Source of the DNA: a virus
Length of the DNA stretch: 29,718 nt
Virus record (IMG/VR): IMGVR_UViG_3300021963_000478
Span: 1 to 29,718 of that record
Strand: one strand, 5' to 3'
Shown: piece after piece, positions 1 to 10,000 of the stretch
Numbering within the stretch: position 1 is the stretch's first letter
Layout: each line of letters opens with the position of its first letter
The notes under the pieces: generated by a model
Databases searched by the model: none
Told to the model about the DNA's origin: nothing
What the model saw: the letters and a program-made list of their open reading frames with translations, nothing else
Made by a program: the position numbers and the translations under genes

Positions 1-714
1 CCAGTTGTTCCCGTTGGGACTAGTGTCCTTCCCTAATGTGGTCGCGGTTGCTGCACTGTTGTCCGCGAACTCAAGGTGGAACCCGTTGGTGCCGTAGCTG
101 CCGGTGTACGCCTTGGGGTTCCACACGCCGGTGGTGGCGGAGAACTCGCCGAAGCTGGTGGGGTCTAGCGCTTGGCCGTCGATGAAGTGGATGTCGGCGA
201 GGTAGGCACTCATAAATGAGTACCCCAGCGCGTGACACATTGTATGTGTAGACGTGCTATTTATTAAAGTCTGAGTGTTAAGGGGAATCGTAGGGTTGGA
301 GGACCACGAAGTTAGTCTTACACCGTTGATCCAGATCTGACACCGGTCTTCGGCAGTCGCGTTAGTGGAATCAAAGTTTATGAGATAGTGCATCCAAGCT
401 GACGCATCTCGGAATACGGCAGTCGACTGCTTAAACGCCAGCGGCACCGAGCCTAGATACAAAAAAGCAGAGTTTGTTGTAAATCCAAAGTTATCGGCAA
501 CGCCTGCATCCATTAAGTATTCATAACTTTGCCCAATTGCGACACGCTTCACCCACCCCGCCCAGGTCCACGTCTTGCGGTTGCCCGCTGATGCAGGCGT
601 GCGAGACAAGTAGGCACTGTCACTACTGTTGAAACGGACGGATCTGGAGATCTGGTAGGCAGTCGGTGCTGCACTGCGTAGCAACAGGGATGTTGCATTT
701 CCTGGAATAGTCAT
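1..714 (-). CDS. Tail fibre-associated protein with LamG/concanavalin-like domain (partial)
   Basis: This is an open frame of 238 codons that runs off the left edge, so the C-terminus is missing. The ATG shares its A with the TGA of the preceding gene (TGATG), which fixes the start. After about 25 residues comes a pattern typical of concanavalin A-like/LamG jelly-roll modules in phage fibres: 'RFNSSDSAYLSRTP', 'TWTWAGWVKR' and later 'DRCQIWINGVRLTSW'. From about residue 168 it continues with 'DIHFIDGQALDPTSF' and 'GVWNPKAYTGSYGTNGF', a module I recall from many unrelated tailed-phage fibre proteins. Such proteins usually take part in receptor binding at the distal tail; that role is inferred. 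The last third (window positions about 1-210) is clearly richer in GC than the rest of the gene, suggesting a separately acquired module. Confidence 0.8.
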   Translation of the reverse strand, partial: MTIPGNATSLLLRSAAPTAYQISRSVRFNSSDSAYLSRTPASAGNRKTWTWAGWVKRVAIGQSYEYLMDAGVADNFGFTTNSAFLYLGSVPLAFKQSTAVFRDASAWMHYLINFDSTNATAEDRCQIWINGVRLTSWSSNPTIPLNTQTLINSTSTHTMCHALGYSFMSAYLADIHFIDGQALDPTSFGEFSATTGVWNPKAYTGSYGTNGFHLEFADNSAATATTLGKDTSPNGNNW

Positions 715-1244
715 CAGGTAACATTGCTAATCAGTTGAGCACTAATACGGGTAGTGCTTTCCACGAAGTAAGCCAACACAGAAACACTGCTAAGACCAGT
801 GCTCATGGTTGGCGTTCCTCCTGAGAACTTCCAGTTCGACCCATAGGCAACAGTCGCTGCCGTCGTTCCGTTCTGAGTAATGACAATGACCCCACTCTGA
901 CCAGCAGTCAGGTTGGTAGGGTTAGCCAACGTAATTGATCCCCCAGCAGGGAGGGTCATGGAAAAGTTATTAGCAGACGCGAAGCTCAGAGTCACCGTGC
1001 CACTAACCGAGCCTTGGGCAGAGATGTTGCCCCGTTGAGCAGCAGTAAAGGTCTGTGCAACATCGGTCTTAGCTGTAGTCGCGGCATAGGTAGGGACAAG
1101 GGACGCCCCTTCCTTGACATAAATAATATCAAGATCAGTTGCGTAGACAACTTCTCCTTCCTGAAGGTCTCCAACACTGGAGTTTAGATTTGAGTAAGTT
1201 CCCCGTGCAATACGAACGGGAGTACGAGTGCTAGGCGTAGGCAT
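714..1244 (-). CDS. Small tail fibre / fibre-associated structural protein
   Basis: This protein has 176 residues. The ATG overlaps the stop of the tail fibre gene (TAATG) and is preceded by a strong Shine-Dalgarno (GGAGGAG) about 7 nt upstream. The N-terminus ('RIARGTYSNLNSSVGDLQEG', then 'EVVYATDLDIIYVKEG') resembles the attachment segments of cyanophage fibre-type proteins, where a short N-terminal strand region is followed by a 'GE..ya.D...iYvk' motif. The remainder is rich in Thr, Ser, Gly and Ala with alternating hydrophobics, as expected of a beta-sandwich or trimeric fibre tip. It lies between the main fibre gene and another fibre-type gene, so a role in the receptor-binding apparatus is likely. 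No enzymatic motif is visible. The family is not one I can name exactly. Confidence 0.8.
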   Translation of the reverse strand: MPTPSTRTPVRIARGTYSNLNSSVGDLQEGEVVYATDLDIIYVKEGASLVPTYAATTAKTDVAQTFTAAQRGNISAQGSVSGTVTLSFASANNFSMTLPAGGSITLANPTNLTAGQSGVIVITQNGTTAATVAYGSNWKFSGGTPTMSTGLSSVSVLAYFVESTTRISAQLISNVT

Positions 1245-2929
1245 TAGAAGGCTCCTCCATTAATGGTTTGTGAAAGGTTAACAGTGCTGCTGGCATTATC
1301 AAAATTGCCACCATCAAGGACAGTTACGGTAGGACTTTGGGATACCCAACTAAGTGTTCCCGTGCCATCAGTAGAAAGGAATTGTCCTGATGTACCAGTA
1401 TTAGGAGGGAGTGTCAGAGTTATGCTTGAAGTGACAACTGAAGGAGCTTGAAGCCCAACATAGTGGCTAGCATCTGAATCTGAGAAGCGCAACCAAGTTC
1501 CAATTCCTGCAGCGTTTATCAGTGCTGTTCCCGTTAACGTAGGGTTAGCAAGCGGTGCATAGGTTGATCCTGCAGCTGATGTCGTCAGGTAAGACGACAT
1601 GCCCGCTTGGGTTTGGTAAGTAGAAGCTGCGTTTGTCTGAGTGAGGTAAGTAGAGGCAGCGTTAGTCTGGGTTAGGTAGGTAGAGGTAGCGTTGACTTGC
1701 GTGAGGTAGGTAGAAGCTGCCGTGGTAGCACTCAGCTTTGAGCTATCCAAAGCAAGAATGTCCGTCTCTGCAGTATTCAAATCTGTCTGCAGAGTAGTAA
1801 TTGCATCCCCGTATCTTGTCTCTGGATCATTTGGAAAATACTGAATCCAGACCCAGCTAGTAGTAGCAGTGGAATACACTAGTCGAACATTAAGCCCCGC
1901 ATCTCCAACAAAACCAGCGGGGAGACCAGATAGAGGTGTGAAAGATTGAATACCTGTTGAGTTCTGAATCTCAATGGCATCATTATTAGAAGGAGTAGCA
2001 GGAATGCTCGCTACATTAGCGATCAAGTCATAAAGGATTGCACTGGCAACAGCAGCAATTGCCTGATCAGCCTTAGTATCAGCAGCAAGCGCTGTATTAA
2101 CGGCTCCTTGAGAGTTTGTAAGAGCCGTTGAAGAGGTGGAGTTAGCAGTATTGGCGGTAGTTACTGCTCCATTAGCAGTTGTAATTGCTGTCGCAGCAGC
2201 AGCACTAGCAGCATTTGCTGTTGTAACTGCATTGGAAGCATTGGTGCTAGCTGCATTCGCTGTGGTGACAGCACCCTGAGCAGTGGTAACAGCACTATTG
2301 GCTGTAGAAACTGCAGTTGTTGCATTTGCTGAGGCTGTGTTAGCGGTAGTTACAGCACTCTGGGCAGTCGTCGTAGCAGTGTTAGCTGTACTAACGGCAC
2401 CATTTGCTGTAGTGACTGCATTGTTCGCCGTAGTGACTGCTGATGCCGCTGTGGTATTAGCAGCATTAGCCGTTGTGACAGCACTAGATGACGATGTATT
2501 CGCAGAGTTAGCAGTGTTGACTGCCTGATTAGCAGAGTTAACTGCATTATTGGCGGTAGTTACAGCACTCTGGGCAACCGTCTGTGTATAGTCAGCTTTT
2601 TGGTTTGCCTTCTCAGCTTCCCTATTAGACTCCTGCGTAACGTATAGGTTCTGAGTAAAGTTCTCGTTCAGATCCTGAGACCGAATGGCCGAGCCGGGAT
2701 AGAAGGTGGCAGCCAGGTCAGAGTCATCTGTAACTCGATAGATTTGCACCGTAGCCCCAGCAGTAGGGGCTGTGGTGAACTGAATAGTCGTAGCGTTGGC
2801 GAGGGTGTATGCAGTTGTAATAACACCATTAAGTTTTACCTTAATATCGGTGTTCTCAAGATATGGGAAGGTAAAAGAAAAGAGGACGGTGGTTCCGTCC
2901 CCTGTGTATGTATTCTGTGTGACGGCCAT
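1244..2929 (-). CDS. Tail fibre protein (T7 gp17-like N-terminus)
   Basis: This protein has 561 residues. Residues 1-105 match the T7 tail fibre N-terminal domain that docks the fibre to the tail: 'YTGDGTTVLFSFTFPYL' followed by 'DLNENFTQNLY'. Residues 122-296 are 25 gapless seven-residue repeats of the AVTTANx type, an Ala-rich heptad shaft expected to form a trimeric coiled coil. Residues 407-446 hold four ten-residue repeats (TYLTQTNAAS type), followed by 'STYAPLANPTLTGT', a motif common near fibre tips. The C-terminus contains 'LDGGNFDNASS' and ends 'NGGAF', as I recall from cyanophage fibres. The protein should trimerise and bind the host surface. It follows the gp16-like core protein by 2 nt, as expected for the late structural operon. 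Confidence 0.93.
   Translation of the reverse strand: MAVTQNTYTGDGTTVLFSFTFPYLENTDIKVKLNGVITTAYTLANATTIQFTTAPTAGATVQIYRVTDDSDLAATFYPGSAIRSQDLNENFTQNLYVTQESNREAEKANQKADYTQTVAQSAVTTANNAVNSANQAVNTANSANTSSSSAVTTANAANTTAASAVTTANNAVTTANGAVSTANTATTTAQSAVTTANTASANATTAVSTANSAVTTAQGAVTTANAASTNASNAVTTANAASAAAATAITTANGAVTTANTANSTSSTALTNSQGAVNTALAADTKADQAIAAVASAILYDLIANVASIPATPSNNDAIEIQNSTGIQSFTPLSGLPAGFVGDAGLNVRLVYSTATTSWVWIQYFPNDPETRYGDAITTLQTDLNTAETDILALDSSKLSATTAASTYLTQVNATSTYLTQTNAASTYLTQTNAASTYQTQAGMSSYLTTSAAGSTYAPLANPTLTGTALINAAGIGTWLRFSDSDASHYVGLQAPSVVTSSITLTLPPNTGTSGQFLSTDGTGTLSWVSQSPTVTVLDGGNFDNASSTVNLSQTINGGAF
1592..1711 (-). repeat. Four decapeptide repeats in the tail fibre gene
   Basis: Residues 407-446 of the fibre protein are four consecutive ten-residue units: TYLTQVNATS, TYLTQTNAAS, TYLTQTNAAS and TYQTQAGMSS. 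At DNA level the first three are near-identical 30-bp units, visible on the plus strand as repeated 'ggtaagtagaagctgcgtt'-like blocks. Short in-frame repeats like this can change copy number by slippage or recombination. They form the transition between the heptad shaft and the C-terminal region. Confidence 0.85.
2042..2566 (-). repeat. 25 heptad repeats (AVTTANx) in the tail fibre shaft
   Basis: Residues 122-296 of the fibre divide without gaps into 25 heptads. Every heptad begins with Ala, and most have Val at position 2 and Ala at position 5. The DNA is correspondingly repetitive (21-bp period), producing spurious long frames on the plus strand. This is a coding repeat, not a CRISPR or regulatory array. 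Confidence 0.9.
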
Positions 2930-2931
2930 TA

Positions 2932-5900
2932 CTATTTATTTTGCAATTGAAGAAGTTCTGCGTATTGCTTGGCTGCCTTGGTGTCACCACGCATTGAAGC
3001 TTGTTGACCAAGTTTGGCGTAGCGAGCAGCAATGCTTGCCGATGTATCACCGTTTTCGGCTGATAGTTTCACTTCAGCGAATTCCTTTGCATCACGGAAG
3101 ATTTGATCGATGGCTTTTGTGTGGTAATTTGATCCCACTGGCCATTGCTCTTTAGGGATGCCTTTGTTTCGCAGTTCCTGTACGAGGTCGTATGAGTCTT
3201 TGTAGGCTTGGGTCTTGAACAAGGAATCGAGCCTTGGGCCAATCCCGTATTCACCCATAAAGTCTTGCATTTGACTACGTTCTACAGCTGATAACCTCCG
3301 CCCCTTACTGTCAGTACGTAAGGTGAACGCTACATCGTATCCCGACTTACGTAGAAGTTCTTGGGTCTCGTTCCATCCAGGGTTGATCTGAAATGGGCTG
3401 ATGATGTTAGTGCCCCGGACAATTGGGTGGTAAAGTTTGAGAGGCTCACCATAAAGAATCTCACGCTTGTACGGTAGGGCACCCTTGAAACCAACGTTCC
3501 TGTTTGCGATTTGTTGTCTGAAGTCTTCTTCTAGCTCTCGCATACCGGGGTTAAAAGCCTCAGCAATCTCCTTCCTAAGACTGGAGTACGGGAGAATACC
3601 GTTTGAGTACATCGCAATCGTCTTATTAATACCTGCTCCGGCGCCACCTGAACTGAACAGCTCAGCCAGTGGCTGCAAACCGCTAAGAAAAGTCTTATTG
3701 GTGAGGTTCATGGCTAACAGGTACGAAGCCCGTTCAAACCATGTCTCAGTCCAGACGCTTCCTTTGTTGTCTGAGTTGTCACCGATGTCGGCAATCATCG
3801 CGAGGTAACTAGCAAAGGGATCCAGCCCGTCGTACCCAACCCAAACGCCATCTGCCAACTTGATAGACCGGGGTGACCACCCAGACTGATACCAAGCATT
3901 TCTCGTTTCCTTGTCACCAGGACCGTTACCGGTCAGATTTCCACTGAGGTACATGCCAATAGCACCAAGCGTAATCATCTGACCTGTAGCAATACGACCT
4001 TCGTACATTGCTTGTGTAGAAGCAAGGTCGGTGATGCCGTATTTGGCGGTGACTGCTTCGATGGTGTCTGGTGTTACATTGAGGATCTCATCGACTTCTT
4101 TGATGAAGCTGTTGAAGATCGGAACTTTCTTACCAAAACCACCCATCGTCCCAAGAGGATTGTATGTCAACGTATACTTCAATGCATTGATACCCGTTTT
4201 TGGGAACATCAGGTATGGCTGAAGAATGGGTGCTCTATTTAGCAGGGCATTTACCCACTTAAAGCTATCCCCTAGTTCAGTGGTAAGAGCTGCTTCATCA
4301 CCAGCAAGCGTTGCCGCTTTATCTGTGACAATGCCGTCCTTATCAAAGATCTGATAGCGAAGTTCTTCTTCGTACTTACGAATCATGTTGGCGTTGATCT
4401 TGCCACCAGTTGCGTCCCATGCCTTATCAAACGCAATGTTCTTGAGCTGCATACGACCAAGAATCGTGCGGTTTGCAGCGTCACCAGCACCCATCAACCC
4501 CATCGTATAGTTGACAAATGGGGAATTATTAAAGCGACTCATCATTGTTGCAAGCCGATAGCCTGCCTTGTCACCAGTAGTGCCTCGTGCTTCGGTCCAT
4601 TCACCAAGGGACTTCCACTCAGGCTTCAGGTGCAGAGCATCAGTGTTCCCTGCAAAGTTGGAATAAGGTATACCTTCACCAGAAAGGTGGTTCTTCCACG
4701 AAGTATTGAAGAGTTGCATTGCTTCTCCAAACCCTTCAAACCACACATTCATCTGACTCCACGCCTTAGCTTGGATACGCTCATCACCACGTGCCACACC
4801 ACCAATCAAGGTAGTGATCGGGCGCAGGGCAACCGCCATCGACGTGCCTGTCCATGCTCGTAGCGTTGTTTTAGGGCCAGAGAGAAGGCCGTTGATGAAT
4901 GTGCTTCGGATACCACGGATAATCCCGCCCTGCTCCTCAGGTGTAGCCGCACCCCACTTCCAGATGCGATCCTTCATGTAGTTGTCAAGTTGAGCAAGGG
5001 TTTTGACATCACCACCTGAGATTGCCATTGCATCTACAAAGTGGTTGATAAGTCGATCATCACCTTGATCACGGATTTGACGAAGGGTCGTCATTGAACT
5101 AGCCACACGCTCATCGATAGAACTGATTGCCTTATCAATATCCGAACCACGAATCAGGTTTGTACCTGCTTCTTTTATCAATACACCACGCTGACCCCAG
5201 AGGTACTTGTATTTCCAAGTCTCTTTAAGCAGGAATTCCATTCGACGCATCAACATGTTCTCTTGGTGAGTCGTGTCGATTGCACCTCGAACGGATTTGG
5301 CAGCGGCTGCAATATCAGCCATCTCACCAGCGGTTACATTGATAAACAGCTCAGCGGCAGCAAAGCTTTCAGCGTTCATGTATTTGATTGTCCGACCAGC
5401 GATTGGCTCACTAATCTGGTTATCAAGCATTTTTGCCTTGAACGCTTCAAGGTCTTCAGGATTAGAGAAGTCATCAAAGAGATCAATCGCTCGTGCTACA
5501 GCAAGACGTTTATATTCCTTACGTGTGACTCGCACACCGTTTACTTCTCCAATGAAGCCGTCACCCTTCAGAGCATTATCAGCAACACTCTCGATGATCT
5601 TCCGACGCACAGCATCAGTACCAGCGAGGCGTTTCTCAAGAGCTGCTTCAGTAAAGAGCGACCGAACACGTCCGTCTTTGACCAATGGATCGGAATCAAT
5701 GCGGTAGGCATCCAGCAATGCTTTAGCAAGGCCGTCTTTCCTTACACTGAAGACAGAGTTCTCGTGTTTGTCGAAGAGTGGACTGTTGACATATCCATCA
5801 GGACCGTTGAGCCCCTCAGGATCATCTGCGTAACGGCTCTGTGCCATTTCATCAGAGTTGTCCTGCCTTGCCTTCTGATTGGCTTGGATTTCATCGTCGT

Positions 5901-7014
5901 AAGCCTTGACGGGGTTGATATCTTCAACCTCATCTACGACTTCCTTGCCGACCTTAACTGGAGTCATTGCTGCTGCCTTATCAAGGCGATCAGCGAGTTC
6001 AAGCCACGGCTTAGCCTTTGCTTTTGATCCAAACTCAGTAGTTCTCAGACCTTGTGAAAGGGTACGTAGCTGCTCGTCGTTCCACAGACCTTTTGCCAGT
6101 TCTTCAGCAGCTCGTGTGTTGATCGTCGGTGTGAATGTCAACTCATCTGTGAGACTAGCTACCTGACTCTTTGTCAAAGTAACCTTCGGACCTTTAGGTT
6201 CTGTAACCTTCTGAGTGAGAGCTGCCTGGGCTGCTGCTGTACGTTCATTACGTGCAACCGACATAGCCTTCATACCAGCACCGATACGGTCAAACAGGTA
6301 GTCAAAGCCAAGAGACTCAGCTGAGTTCTTTGCACGACGCATCAGCGGGTTGTCGCTTTCCTTCGTAGCAAGTACGTCAGGGAACCACGGCCACACCTGT
6401 GTCAACGCTTTAGTTGCATTGTCATCAGTAGCCATGGAGCTGAGGTTACCTACCACAACACCACGTGTCATCTCACGTGCCAGCATGCCTCGTTTTGTGG
6501 TTCCAGTACTGCTGATGAATTGACCAGCACCAGAAAGTCCAGGCACCTTGGTAGCTGCTAAACCTTTACCAGTTCCTCGTGTGGCAAAGCTAAGGATGCC
6601 AATCTCACCTATGTTACGGGCAAGCTGACCCCACCACGTTTTGTTCATGGGTTCAACCTTGTCATCCACTTGAAGCCAAGTAGGGACGAACTTAGGGTTG
6701 TTCAGATTACCTGTTACTGCTTGTTGGACGTTGGCTCCGACACCTTCAACAGCATCGATACCAGCACCTACGACAGCAGTACCCAACTCCTTAGCTACAC
6801 CTCCAAGACCAGTTGGCTCTTTGAGTGACTGGATATTCTCCTGTTGTTTCTTGGCTGTTTGAGTAGCGGTTGCTTTTAGTTCTTGATTGTTTTGGATCTG
6901 CTCCTGTTGCGCTTGCTTTTCAGCCTTAACTAGCCCTTGGGTTGCAGCGAACATTTGTTCACTTTCAATGGGGCTGACCGGATTCGCATCAGGAATTCGA
7001 TAACTGCTTGTCAT
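2932..7014 (-). CDS. Internal virion protein, gp16-like DNA-ejection protein
   Basis: This is a very large protein (1360 residues; T7 gp16 has 1318) at the gp16 position, between the gp15-like protein and the tail fibre. In T7 this inner-core protein is ejected first and forms the channel carrying DNA across the cell envelope. The N-terminus has a Gln/Lys-rich segment likely to be helical (about residues 30-65), then Gly/Ala-rich stretches with amphipathic helices. A long helical C-terminal half ends in a charged region ('AKQYAELLQLQNK'). I see no N-terminal soluble lytic transglycosylase motif of the kind T7 gp16 carries; here that domain is on the neighbouring gene. The start ATG lies 3 nt after the upstream stop. 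Assignment rests on size, order and composition more than on motifs. Confidence 0.85.
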   Translation of the reverse strand: MTSSYRIPDANPVSPIESEQMFAATQGLVKAEKQAQQEQIQNNQELKATATQTAKKQQENIQSLKEPTGLGGVAKELGTAVVGAGIDAVEGVGANVQQAVTGNLNNPKFVPTWLQVDDKVEPMNKTWWGQLARNIGEIGILSFATRGTGKGLAATKVPGLSGAGQFISSTGTTKRGMLAREMTRGVVVGNLSSMATDDNATKALTQVWPWFPDVLATKESDNPLMRRAKNSAESLGFDYLFDRIGAGMKAMSVARNERTAAAQAALTQKVTEPKGPKVTLTKSQVASLTDELTFTPTINTRAAEELAKGLWNDEQLRTLSQGLRTTEFGSKAKAKPWLELADRLDKAAAMTPVKVGKEVVDEVEDINPVKAYDDEIQANQKARQDNSDEMAQSRYADDPEGLNGPDGYVNSPLFDKHENSVFSVRKDGLAKALLDAYRIDSDPLVKDGRVRSLFTEAALEKRLAGTDAVRRKIIESVADNALKGDGFIGEVNGVRVTRKEYKRLAVARAIDLFDDFSNPEDLEAFKAKMLDNQISEPIAGRTIKYMNAESFAAAELFINVTAGEMADIAAAAKSVRGAIDTTHQENMLMRRMEFLLKETWKYKYLWGQRGVLIKEAGTNLIRGSDIDKAISSIDERVASSMTTLRQIRDQGDDRLINHFVDAMAISGGDVKTLAQLDNYMKDRIWKWGAATPEEQGGIIRGIRSTFINGLLSGPKTTLRAWTGTSMAVALRPITTLIGGVARGDERIQAKAWSQMNVWFEGFGEAMQLFNTSWKNHLSGEGIPYSNFAGNTDALHLKPEWKSLGEWTEARGTTGDKAGYRLATMMSRFNNSPFVNYTMGLMGAGDAANRTILGRMQLKNIAFDKAWDATGGKINANMIRKYEEELRYQIFDKDGIVTDKAATLAGDEAALTTELGDSFKWVNALLNRAPILQPYLMFPKTGINALKYTLTYNPLGTMGGFGKKVPIFNSFIKEVDEILNVTPDTIEAVTAKYGITDLASTQAMYEGRIATGQMITLGAIGMYLSGNLTGNGPGDKETRNAWYQSGWSPRSIKLADGVWVGYDGLDPFASYLAMIADIGDNSDNKGSVWTETWFERASYLLAMNLTNKTFLSGLQPLAELFSSGGAGAGINKTIAMYSNGILPYSSLRKEIAEAFNPGMRELEEDFRQQIANRNVGFKGALPYKREILYGEPLKLYHPIVRGTNIISPFQINPGWNETQELLRKSGYDVAFTLRTDSKGRRLSAVERSQMQDFMGEYGIGPRLDSLFKTQAYKDSYDLVQELRNKGIPKEQWPVGSNYHTKAIDQIFRDAKEFAEVKLSAENGDTSASIAARYAKLGQQASMRGDTKAAKQYAELLQLQNK

Positions 7015-7017
7015 AGT

Positions 7018-10000
7018 TTATGCATTTGTACCGTGTAGGAATTGGAATCTCCTTCCATCGGGAAGTTCAATAATCAGGTGATCTGTACCACCATCTCCTT
7101 TGAAGCTTCCAACTGGTACAGCACCGTTCCTTACGCGAACGGGTGTGCCAGCGTTAGCTGCGTAGTCAATACCGTAGGAGCCACGAGCCCGGTGCTCACT
7201 CTCTTGGTCAGTCAGTGTTGTACCTTTTGACAACGGAAGCCAACGGTTACCCACCTTTACTTCAACAAAGTTGTCTAGTTCCTGCGGTTTAATTGGAACA
7301 CTTCCAGTCGAAGTCATCGTGCCACGATCAACACGCTTGAGATCAAGGTGAGGACCGGTCGAGCCGTAACCCAAACTGCCAATGCTGTAGACAATCCTTG
7401 GGTTCATGGTTGCAGCTTGTCTGTACGGTGAACCTTGGCCAAAGCCGTACCCGTAAACTGCAGCTTGCTTCAGAACACGAGCTGGGTAATTAATAGATTC
7501 ATCATCCCCACGGTAGCCGCCAGGATTACGCATCGCACCATTAAGACCCATGTTGTAAGCACGAAGTGCCAGCGTGAGGTCACCTTTTACAGCACCCAGC
7601 CGTCCACTAAAGATCTTCGCTGCTCCGTAGATGCTCTTGACTGGATCAAGTCGATCCTTTGCTGTCATGCCAGCTTCAGCGAGTGTGTTGTCCATGATCT
7701 GTCCAAGACCTACAGCACCAGCAGTGCTCACAGCATTCGCTTTCCAGCCTGCACTTTCATGTGCCAACAGTCCAGCAAGAAGAGCCGGATCTAGTCCGTA
7801 CTTAGCTGCCGCCTGTTCAACGTGAATTCCCCAGTTGTTGGGAACCTTTGCAGAATTCCACTGTGTACCAGCAAATGCTCGGTTAGTACGGTTTCGACTA
7901 GGATCTCGGTAGAGAAGCATACGAAGGTTCGGGTCGATCTGGTCTGCCCACTGCACCTCCGGAGGGCGTGTCAACAAAGGTTTCTTAGCTGCTTGGAGCT
8001 GCCCGTCTGCAATGTCCCATGGGCCTAGGCCAGCTTTTTTTGCCATGTAGATGATCGATGCTGGAAACGCTGCTGACGGGTTTGCACGTAACACTTCCAG
8101 CTGTTTGAAGTCGCTGCTGCTGATTAGAACCTGATTCTTGAAAGCATTAGCATCAGTGCGGGTGGCTTCTTCTAGCCGTAGAAAGGCCTGTCGTGCTTCG
8201 ATGACCTTGCCACTTGGACCGGTCATGTACTTACGGAACCCACCACCAGGCTTAGGTGCTTCAGGGTTAGCTGAGTCGATCTCAAGAGCAAATGGACCAG
8301 TACCCATCGGGTTGCCACTACGGGGCTTTCCTTGGTCGATCAGAATCCGTACCTTCTTTGAAGCATTCGCTAGGGCATCAGCCTGCCCCATCGTCCCACC
8401 AGTAACAAGATTGAGGTATTCCTGTCTAAGCAGGCTTTCAGCTTCTGCCTTGGCCAGAGGTTCAGTCCAGTGAGCCCGCTTGTCGAGAGAAGCTCCTCTG
8501 ATGTTCGTCTCAATCAAAAGGCCTAGGGCTTGAACTTCAGCTTTGTACGAAGAGTTGTTTGTAATGTTTTCCTGAAAGGTCCTGACTTTTTTTTCATAAT
8601 CAAGGATTACCTTGTCACTGTAACCACCTGTACGAAGTTCATTAAGGCTAATGCCACGACCACTGGCTAGTTGAGCGTCAAGGTAATCCCTAGCAGCCTG
8701 ATCCTCTTTCTTCTCAACAGTCAGCAGATTCTTGATATTATCAGGAAGTGATTTACCACGAGCGTTATAATCCTGAGTGATCTGAGCAATGTCAGACTCT
8801 GTGGCACCACCTTTGCTTGTCAGGTACGAGACAATACGTTCTTCCTGTTCTTTATCCTCGAAGGCTTCTTGTGCTTCCTGTCGGCGCAGATCACTCTGGA
8901 TACCTTCTTCGATTTCATCATCAAGTCCTGCAAACACTTGAGGAAACTTTTGTCCCCATGTCTGTCCACCGCCTGGGATCTCTTGGTTAAGGATTGCCTC
9001 ACGAACACCAGCAGGGATGTCTCCAGCCTTTCCTAACTGCTTGAGGATTTGAATTGCTTGGTCTCTACCACCACCCAAACCAAGTAGCCCTAGCTTTGGG
9101 TGTCGTATAGGTGAAACGTTAGAGATATAGGTGTTAAATGCTTGGCCAGCAAGTTGTGGATCGCGAAGTGCATTAGCAAGAATACCTGCCTCCTCGTCTA
9201 GACGTTCAGCTGCCTTCCTATCGTTATTCTCACCATTCCATCGCTTGAGTACCGCAGCCTCTTCTGTGTCAAACCTTTCAGTAAAGAAGTACTTATTTAG
9301 TAGTGCTGGGTTAACGCTGGTTAGTCCACGTTCACGCAGGAACTGTTGAAGCAAGACCTTTGAAGTAACACCAAGAACTACGGGATCGTCCGCTTTTGCT
9401 GCTTGAGCTGGGGTAACAACAGAGTTTCCAATGTTGATCTGTGTCTCGTTATCCGTTAACAGCTTGTTATCGAGGTAACTTGCCCATTCACGGCTTGACC
9501 CCATGGCCAGAGCCTGCATGTATCCATACCGCTTCCAGCCAGATAACGCTTGAACACGTTCTACAAACTCAGGTGGATTGCCATTCTTGGCTAGTTGTGC
9601 AGCAGTTGAGTTGGTAACGTCGCGAGCTTGGATAAAAGCTTGTTCATTTTGCTCAAAAGCGAGAGCTTTTTCCGGTGGAAGGCCGTTCTGCCGGTACAAC
9701 AGTATACCCGCTTCAATGTCACTCTGTTTACGCTTTTCCTGCAGGTCAGTAAGTGTCTTACCAATTGTCGTAGAGAATGCCGAGAGACCTTTTAATGTTT
9801 TTTCTAAGTCATCAGCTTTCACCAGCTCGTTTTGCTGCTGTGTCTTCAAATTCTGAAGAACACCTTGCTGATACATATCCCTAGAACGCTTATCAAACTG
9901 ATAGTTCTCTGAGCGGTTCTGGGATTCTATCTGTTGGTTCTGTTGTACTTGAGATTGAAAAGCATTCCGATTGCTACGTTCAATGTCTTGGTTATCACGC

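Noticed and set aside
2283-2528. Plus-strand Ala/Val-rich repetitive frame, and a possible repeat array
   Set aside because: It is the antisense of the fibre heptads. The 21-bp periodicity comes from coding repeats; there are no spacers, so it is not a CRISPR array.
5263-6027. 254-codon plus-strand reading frame
   Set aside because: It lies wholly antisense to the gp16-like gene, whose own frame is intact and protein-like. The plus-strand product is Cys/Ser-rich with no recognisable motif, and all other genes are on the minus strand.
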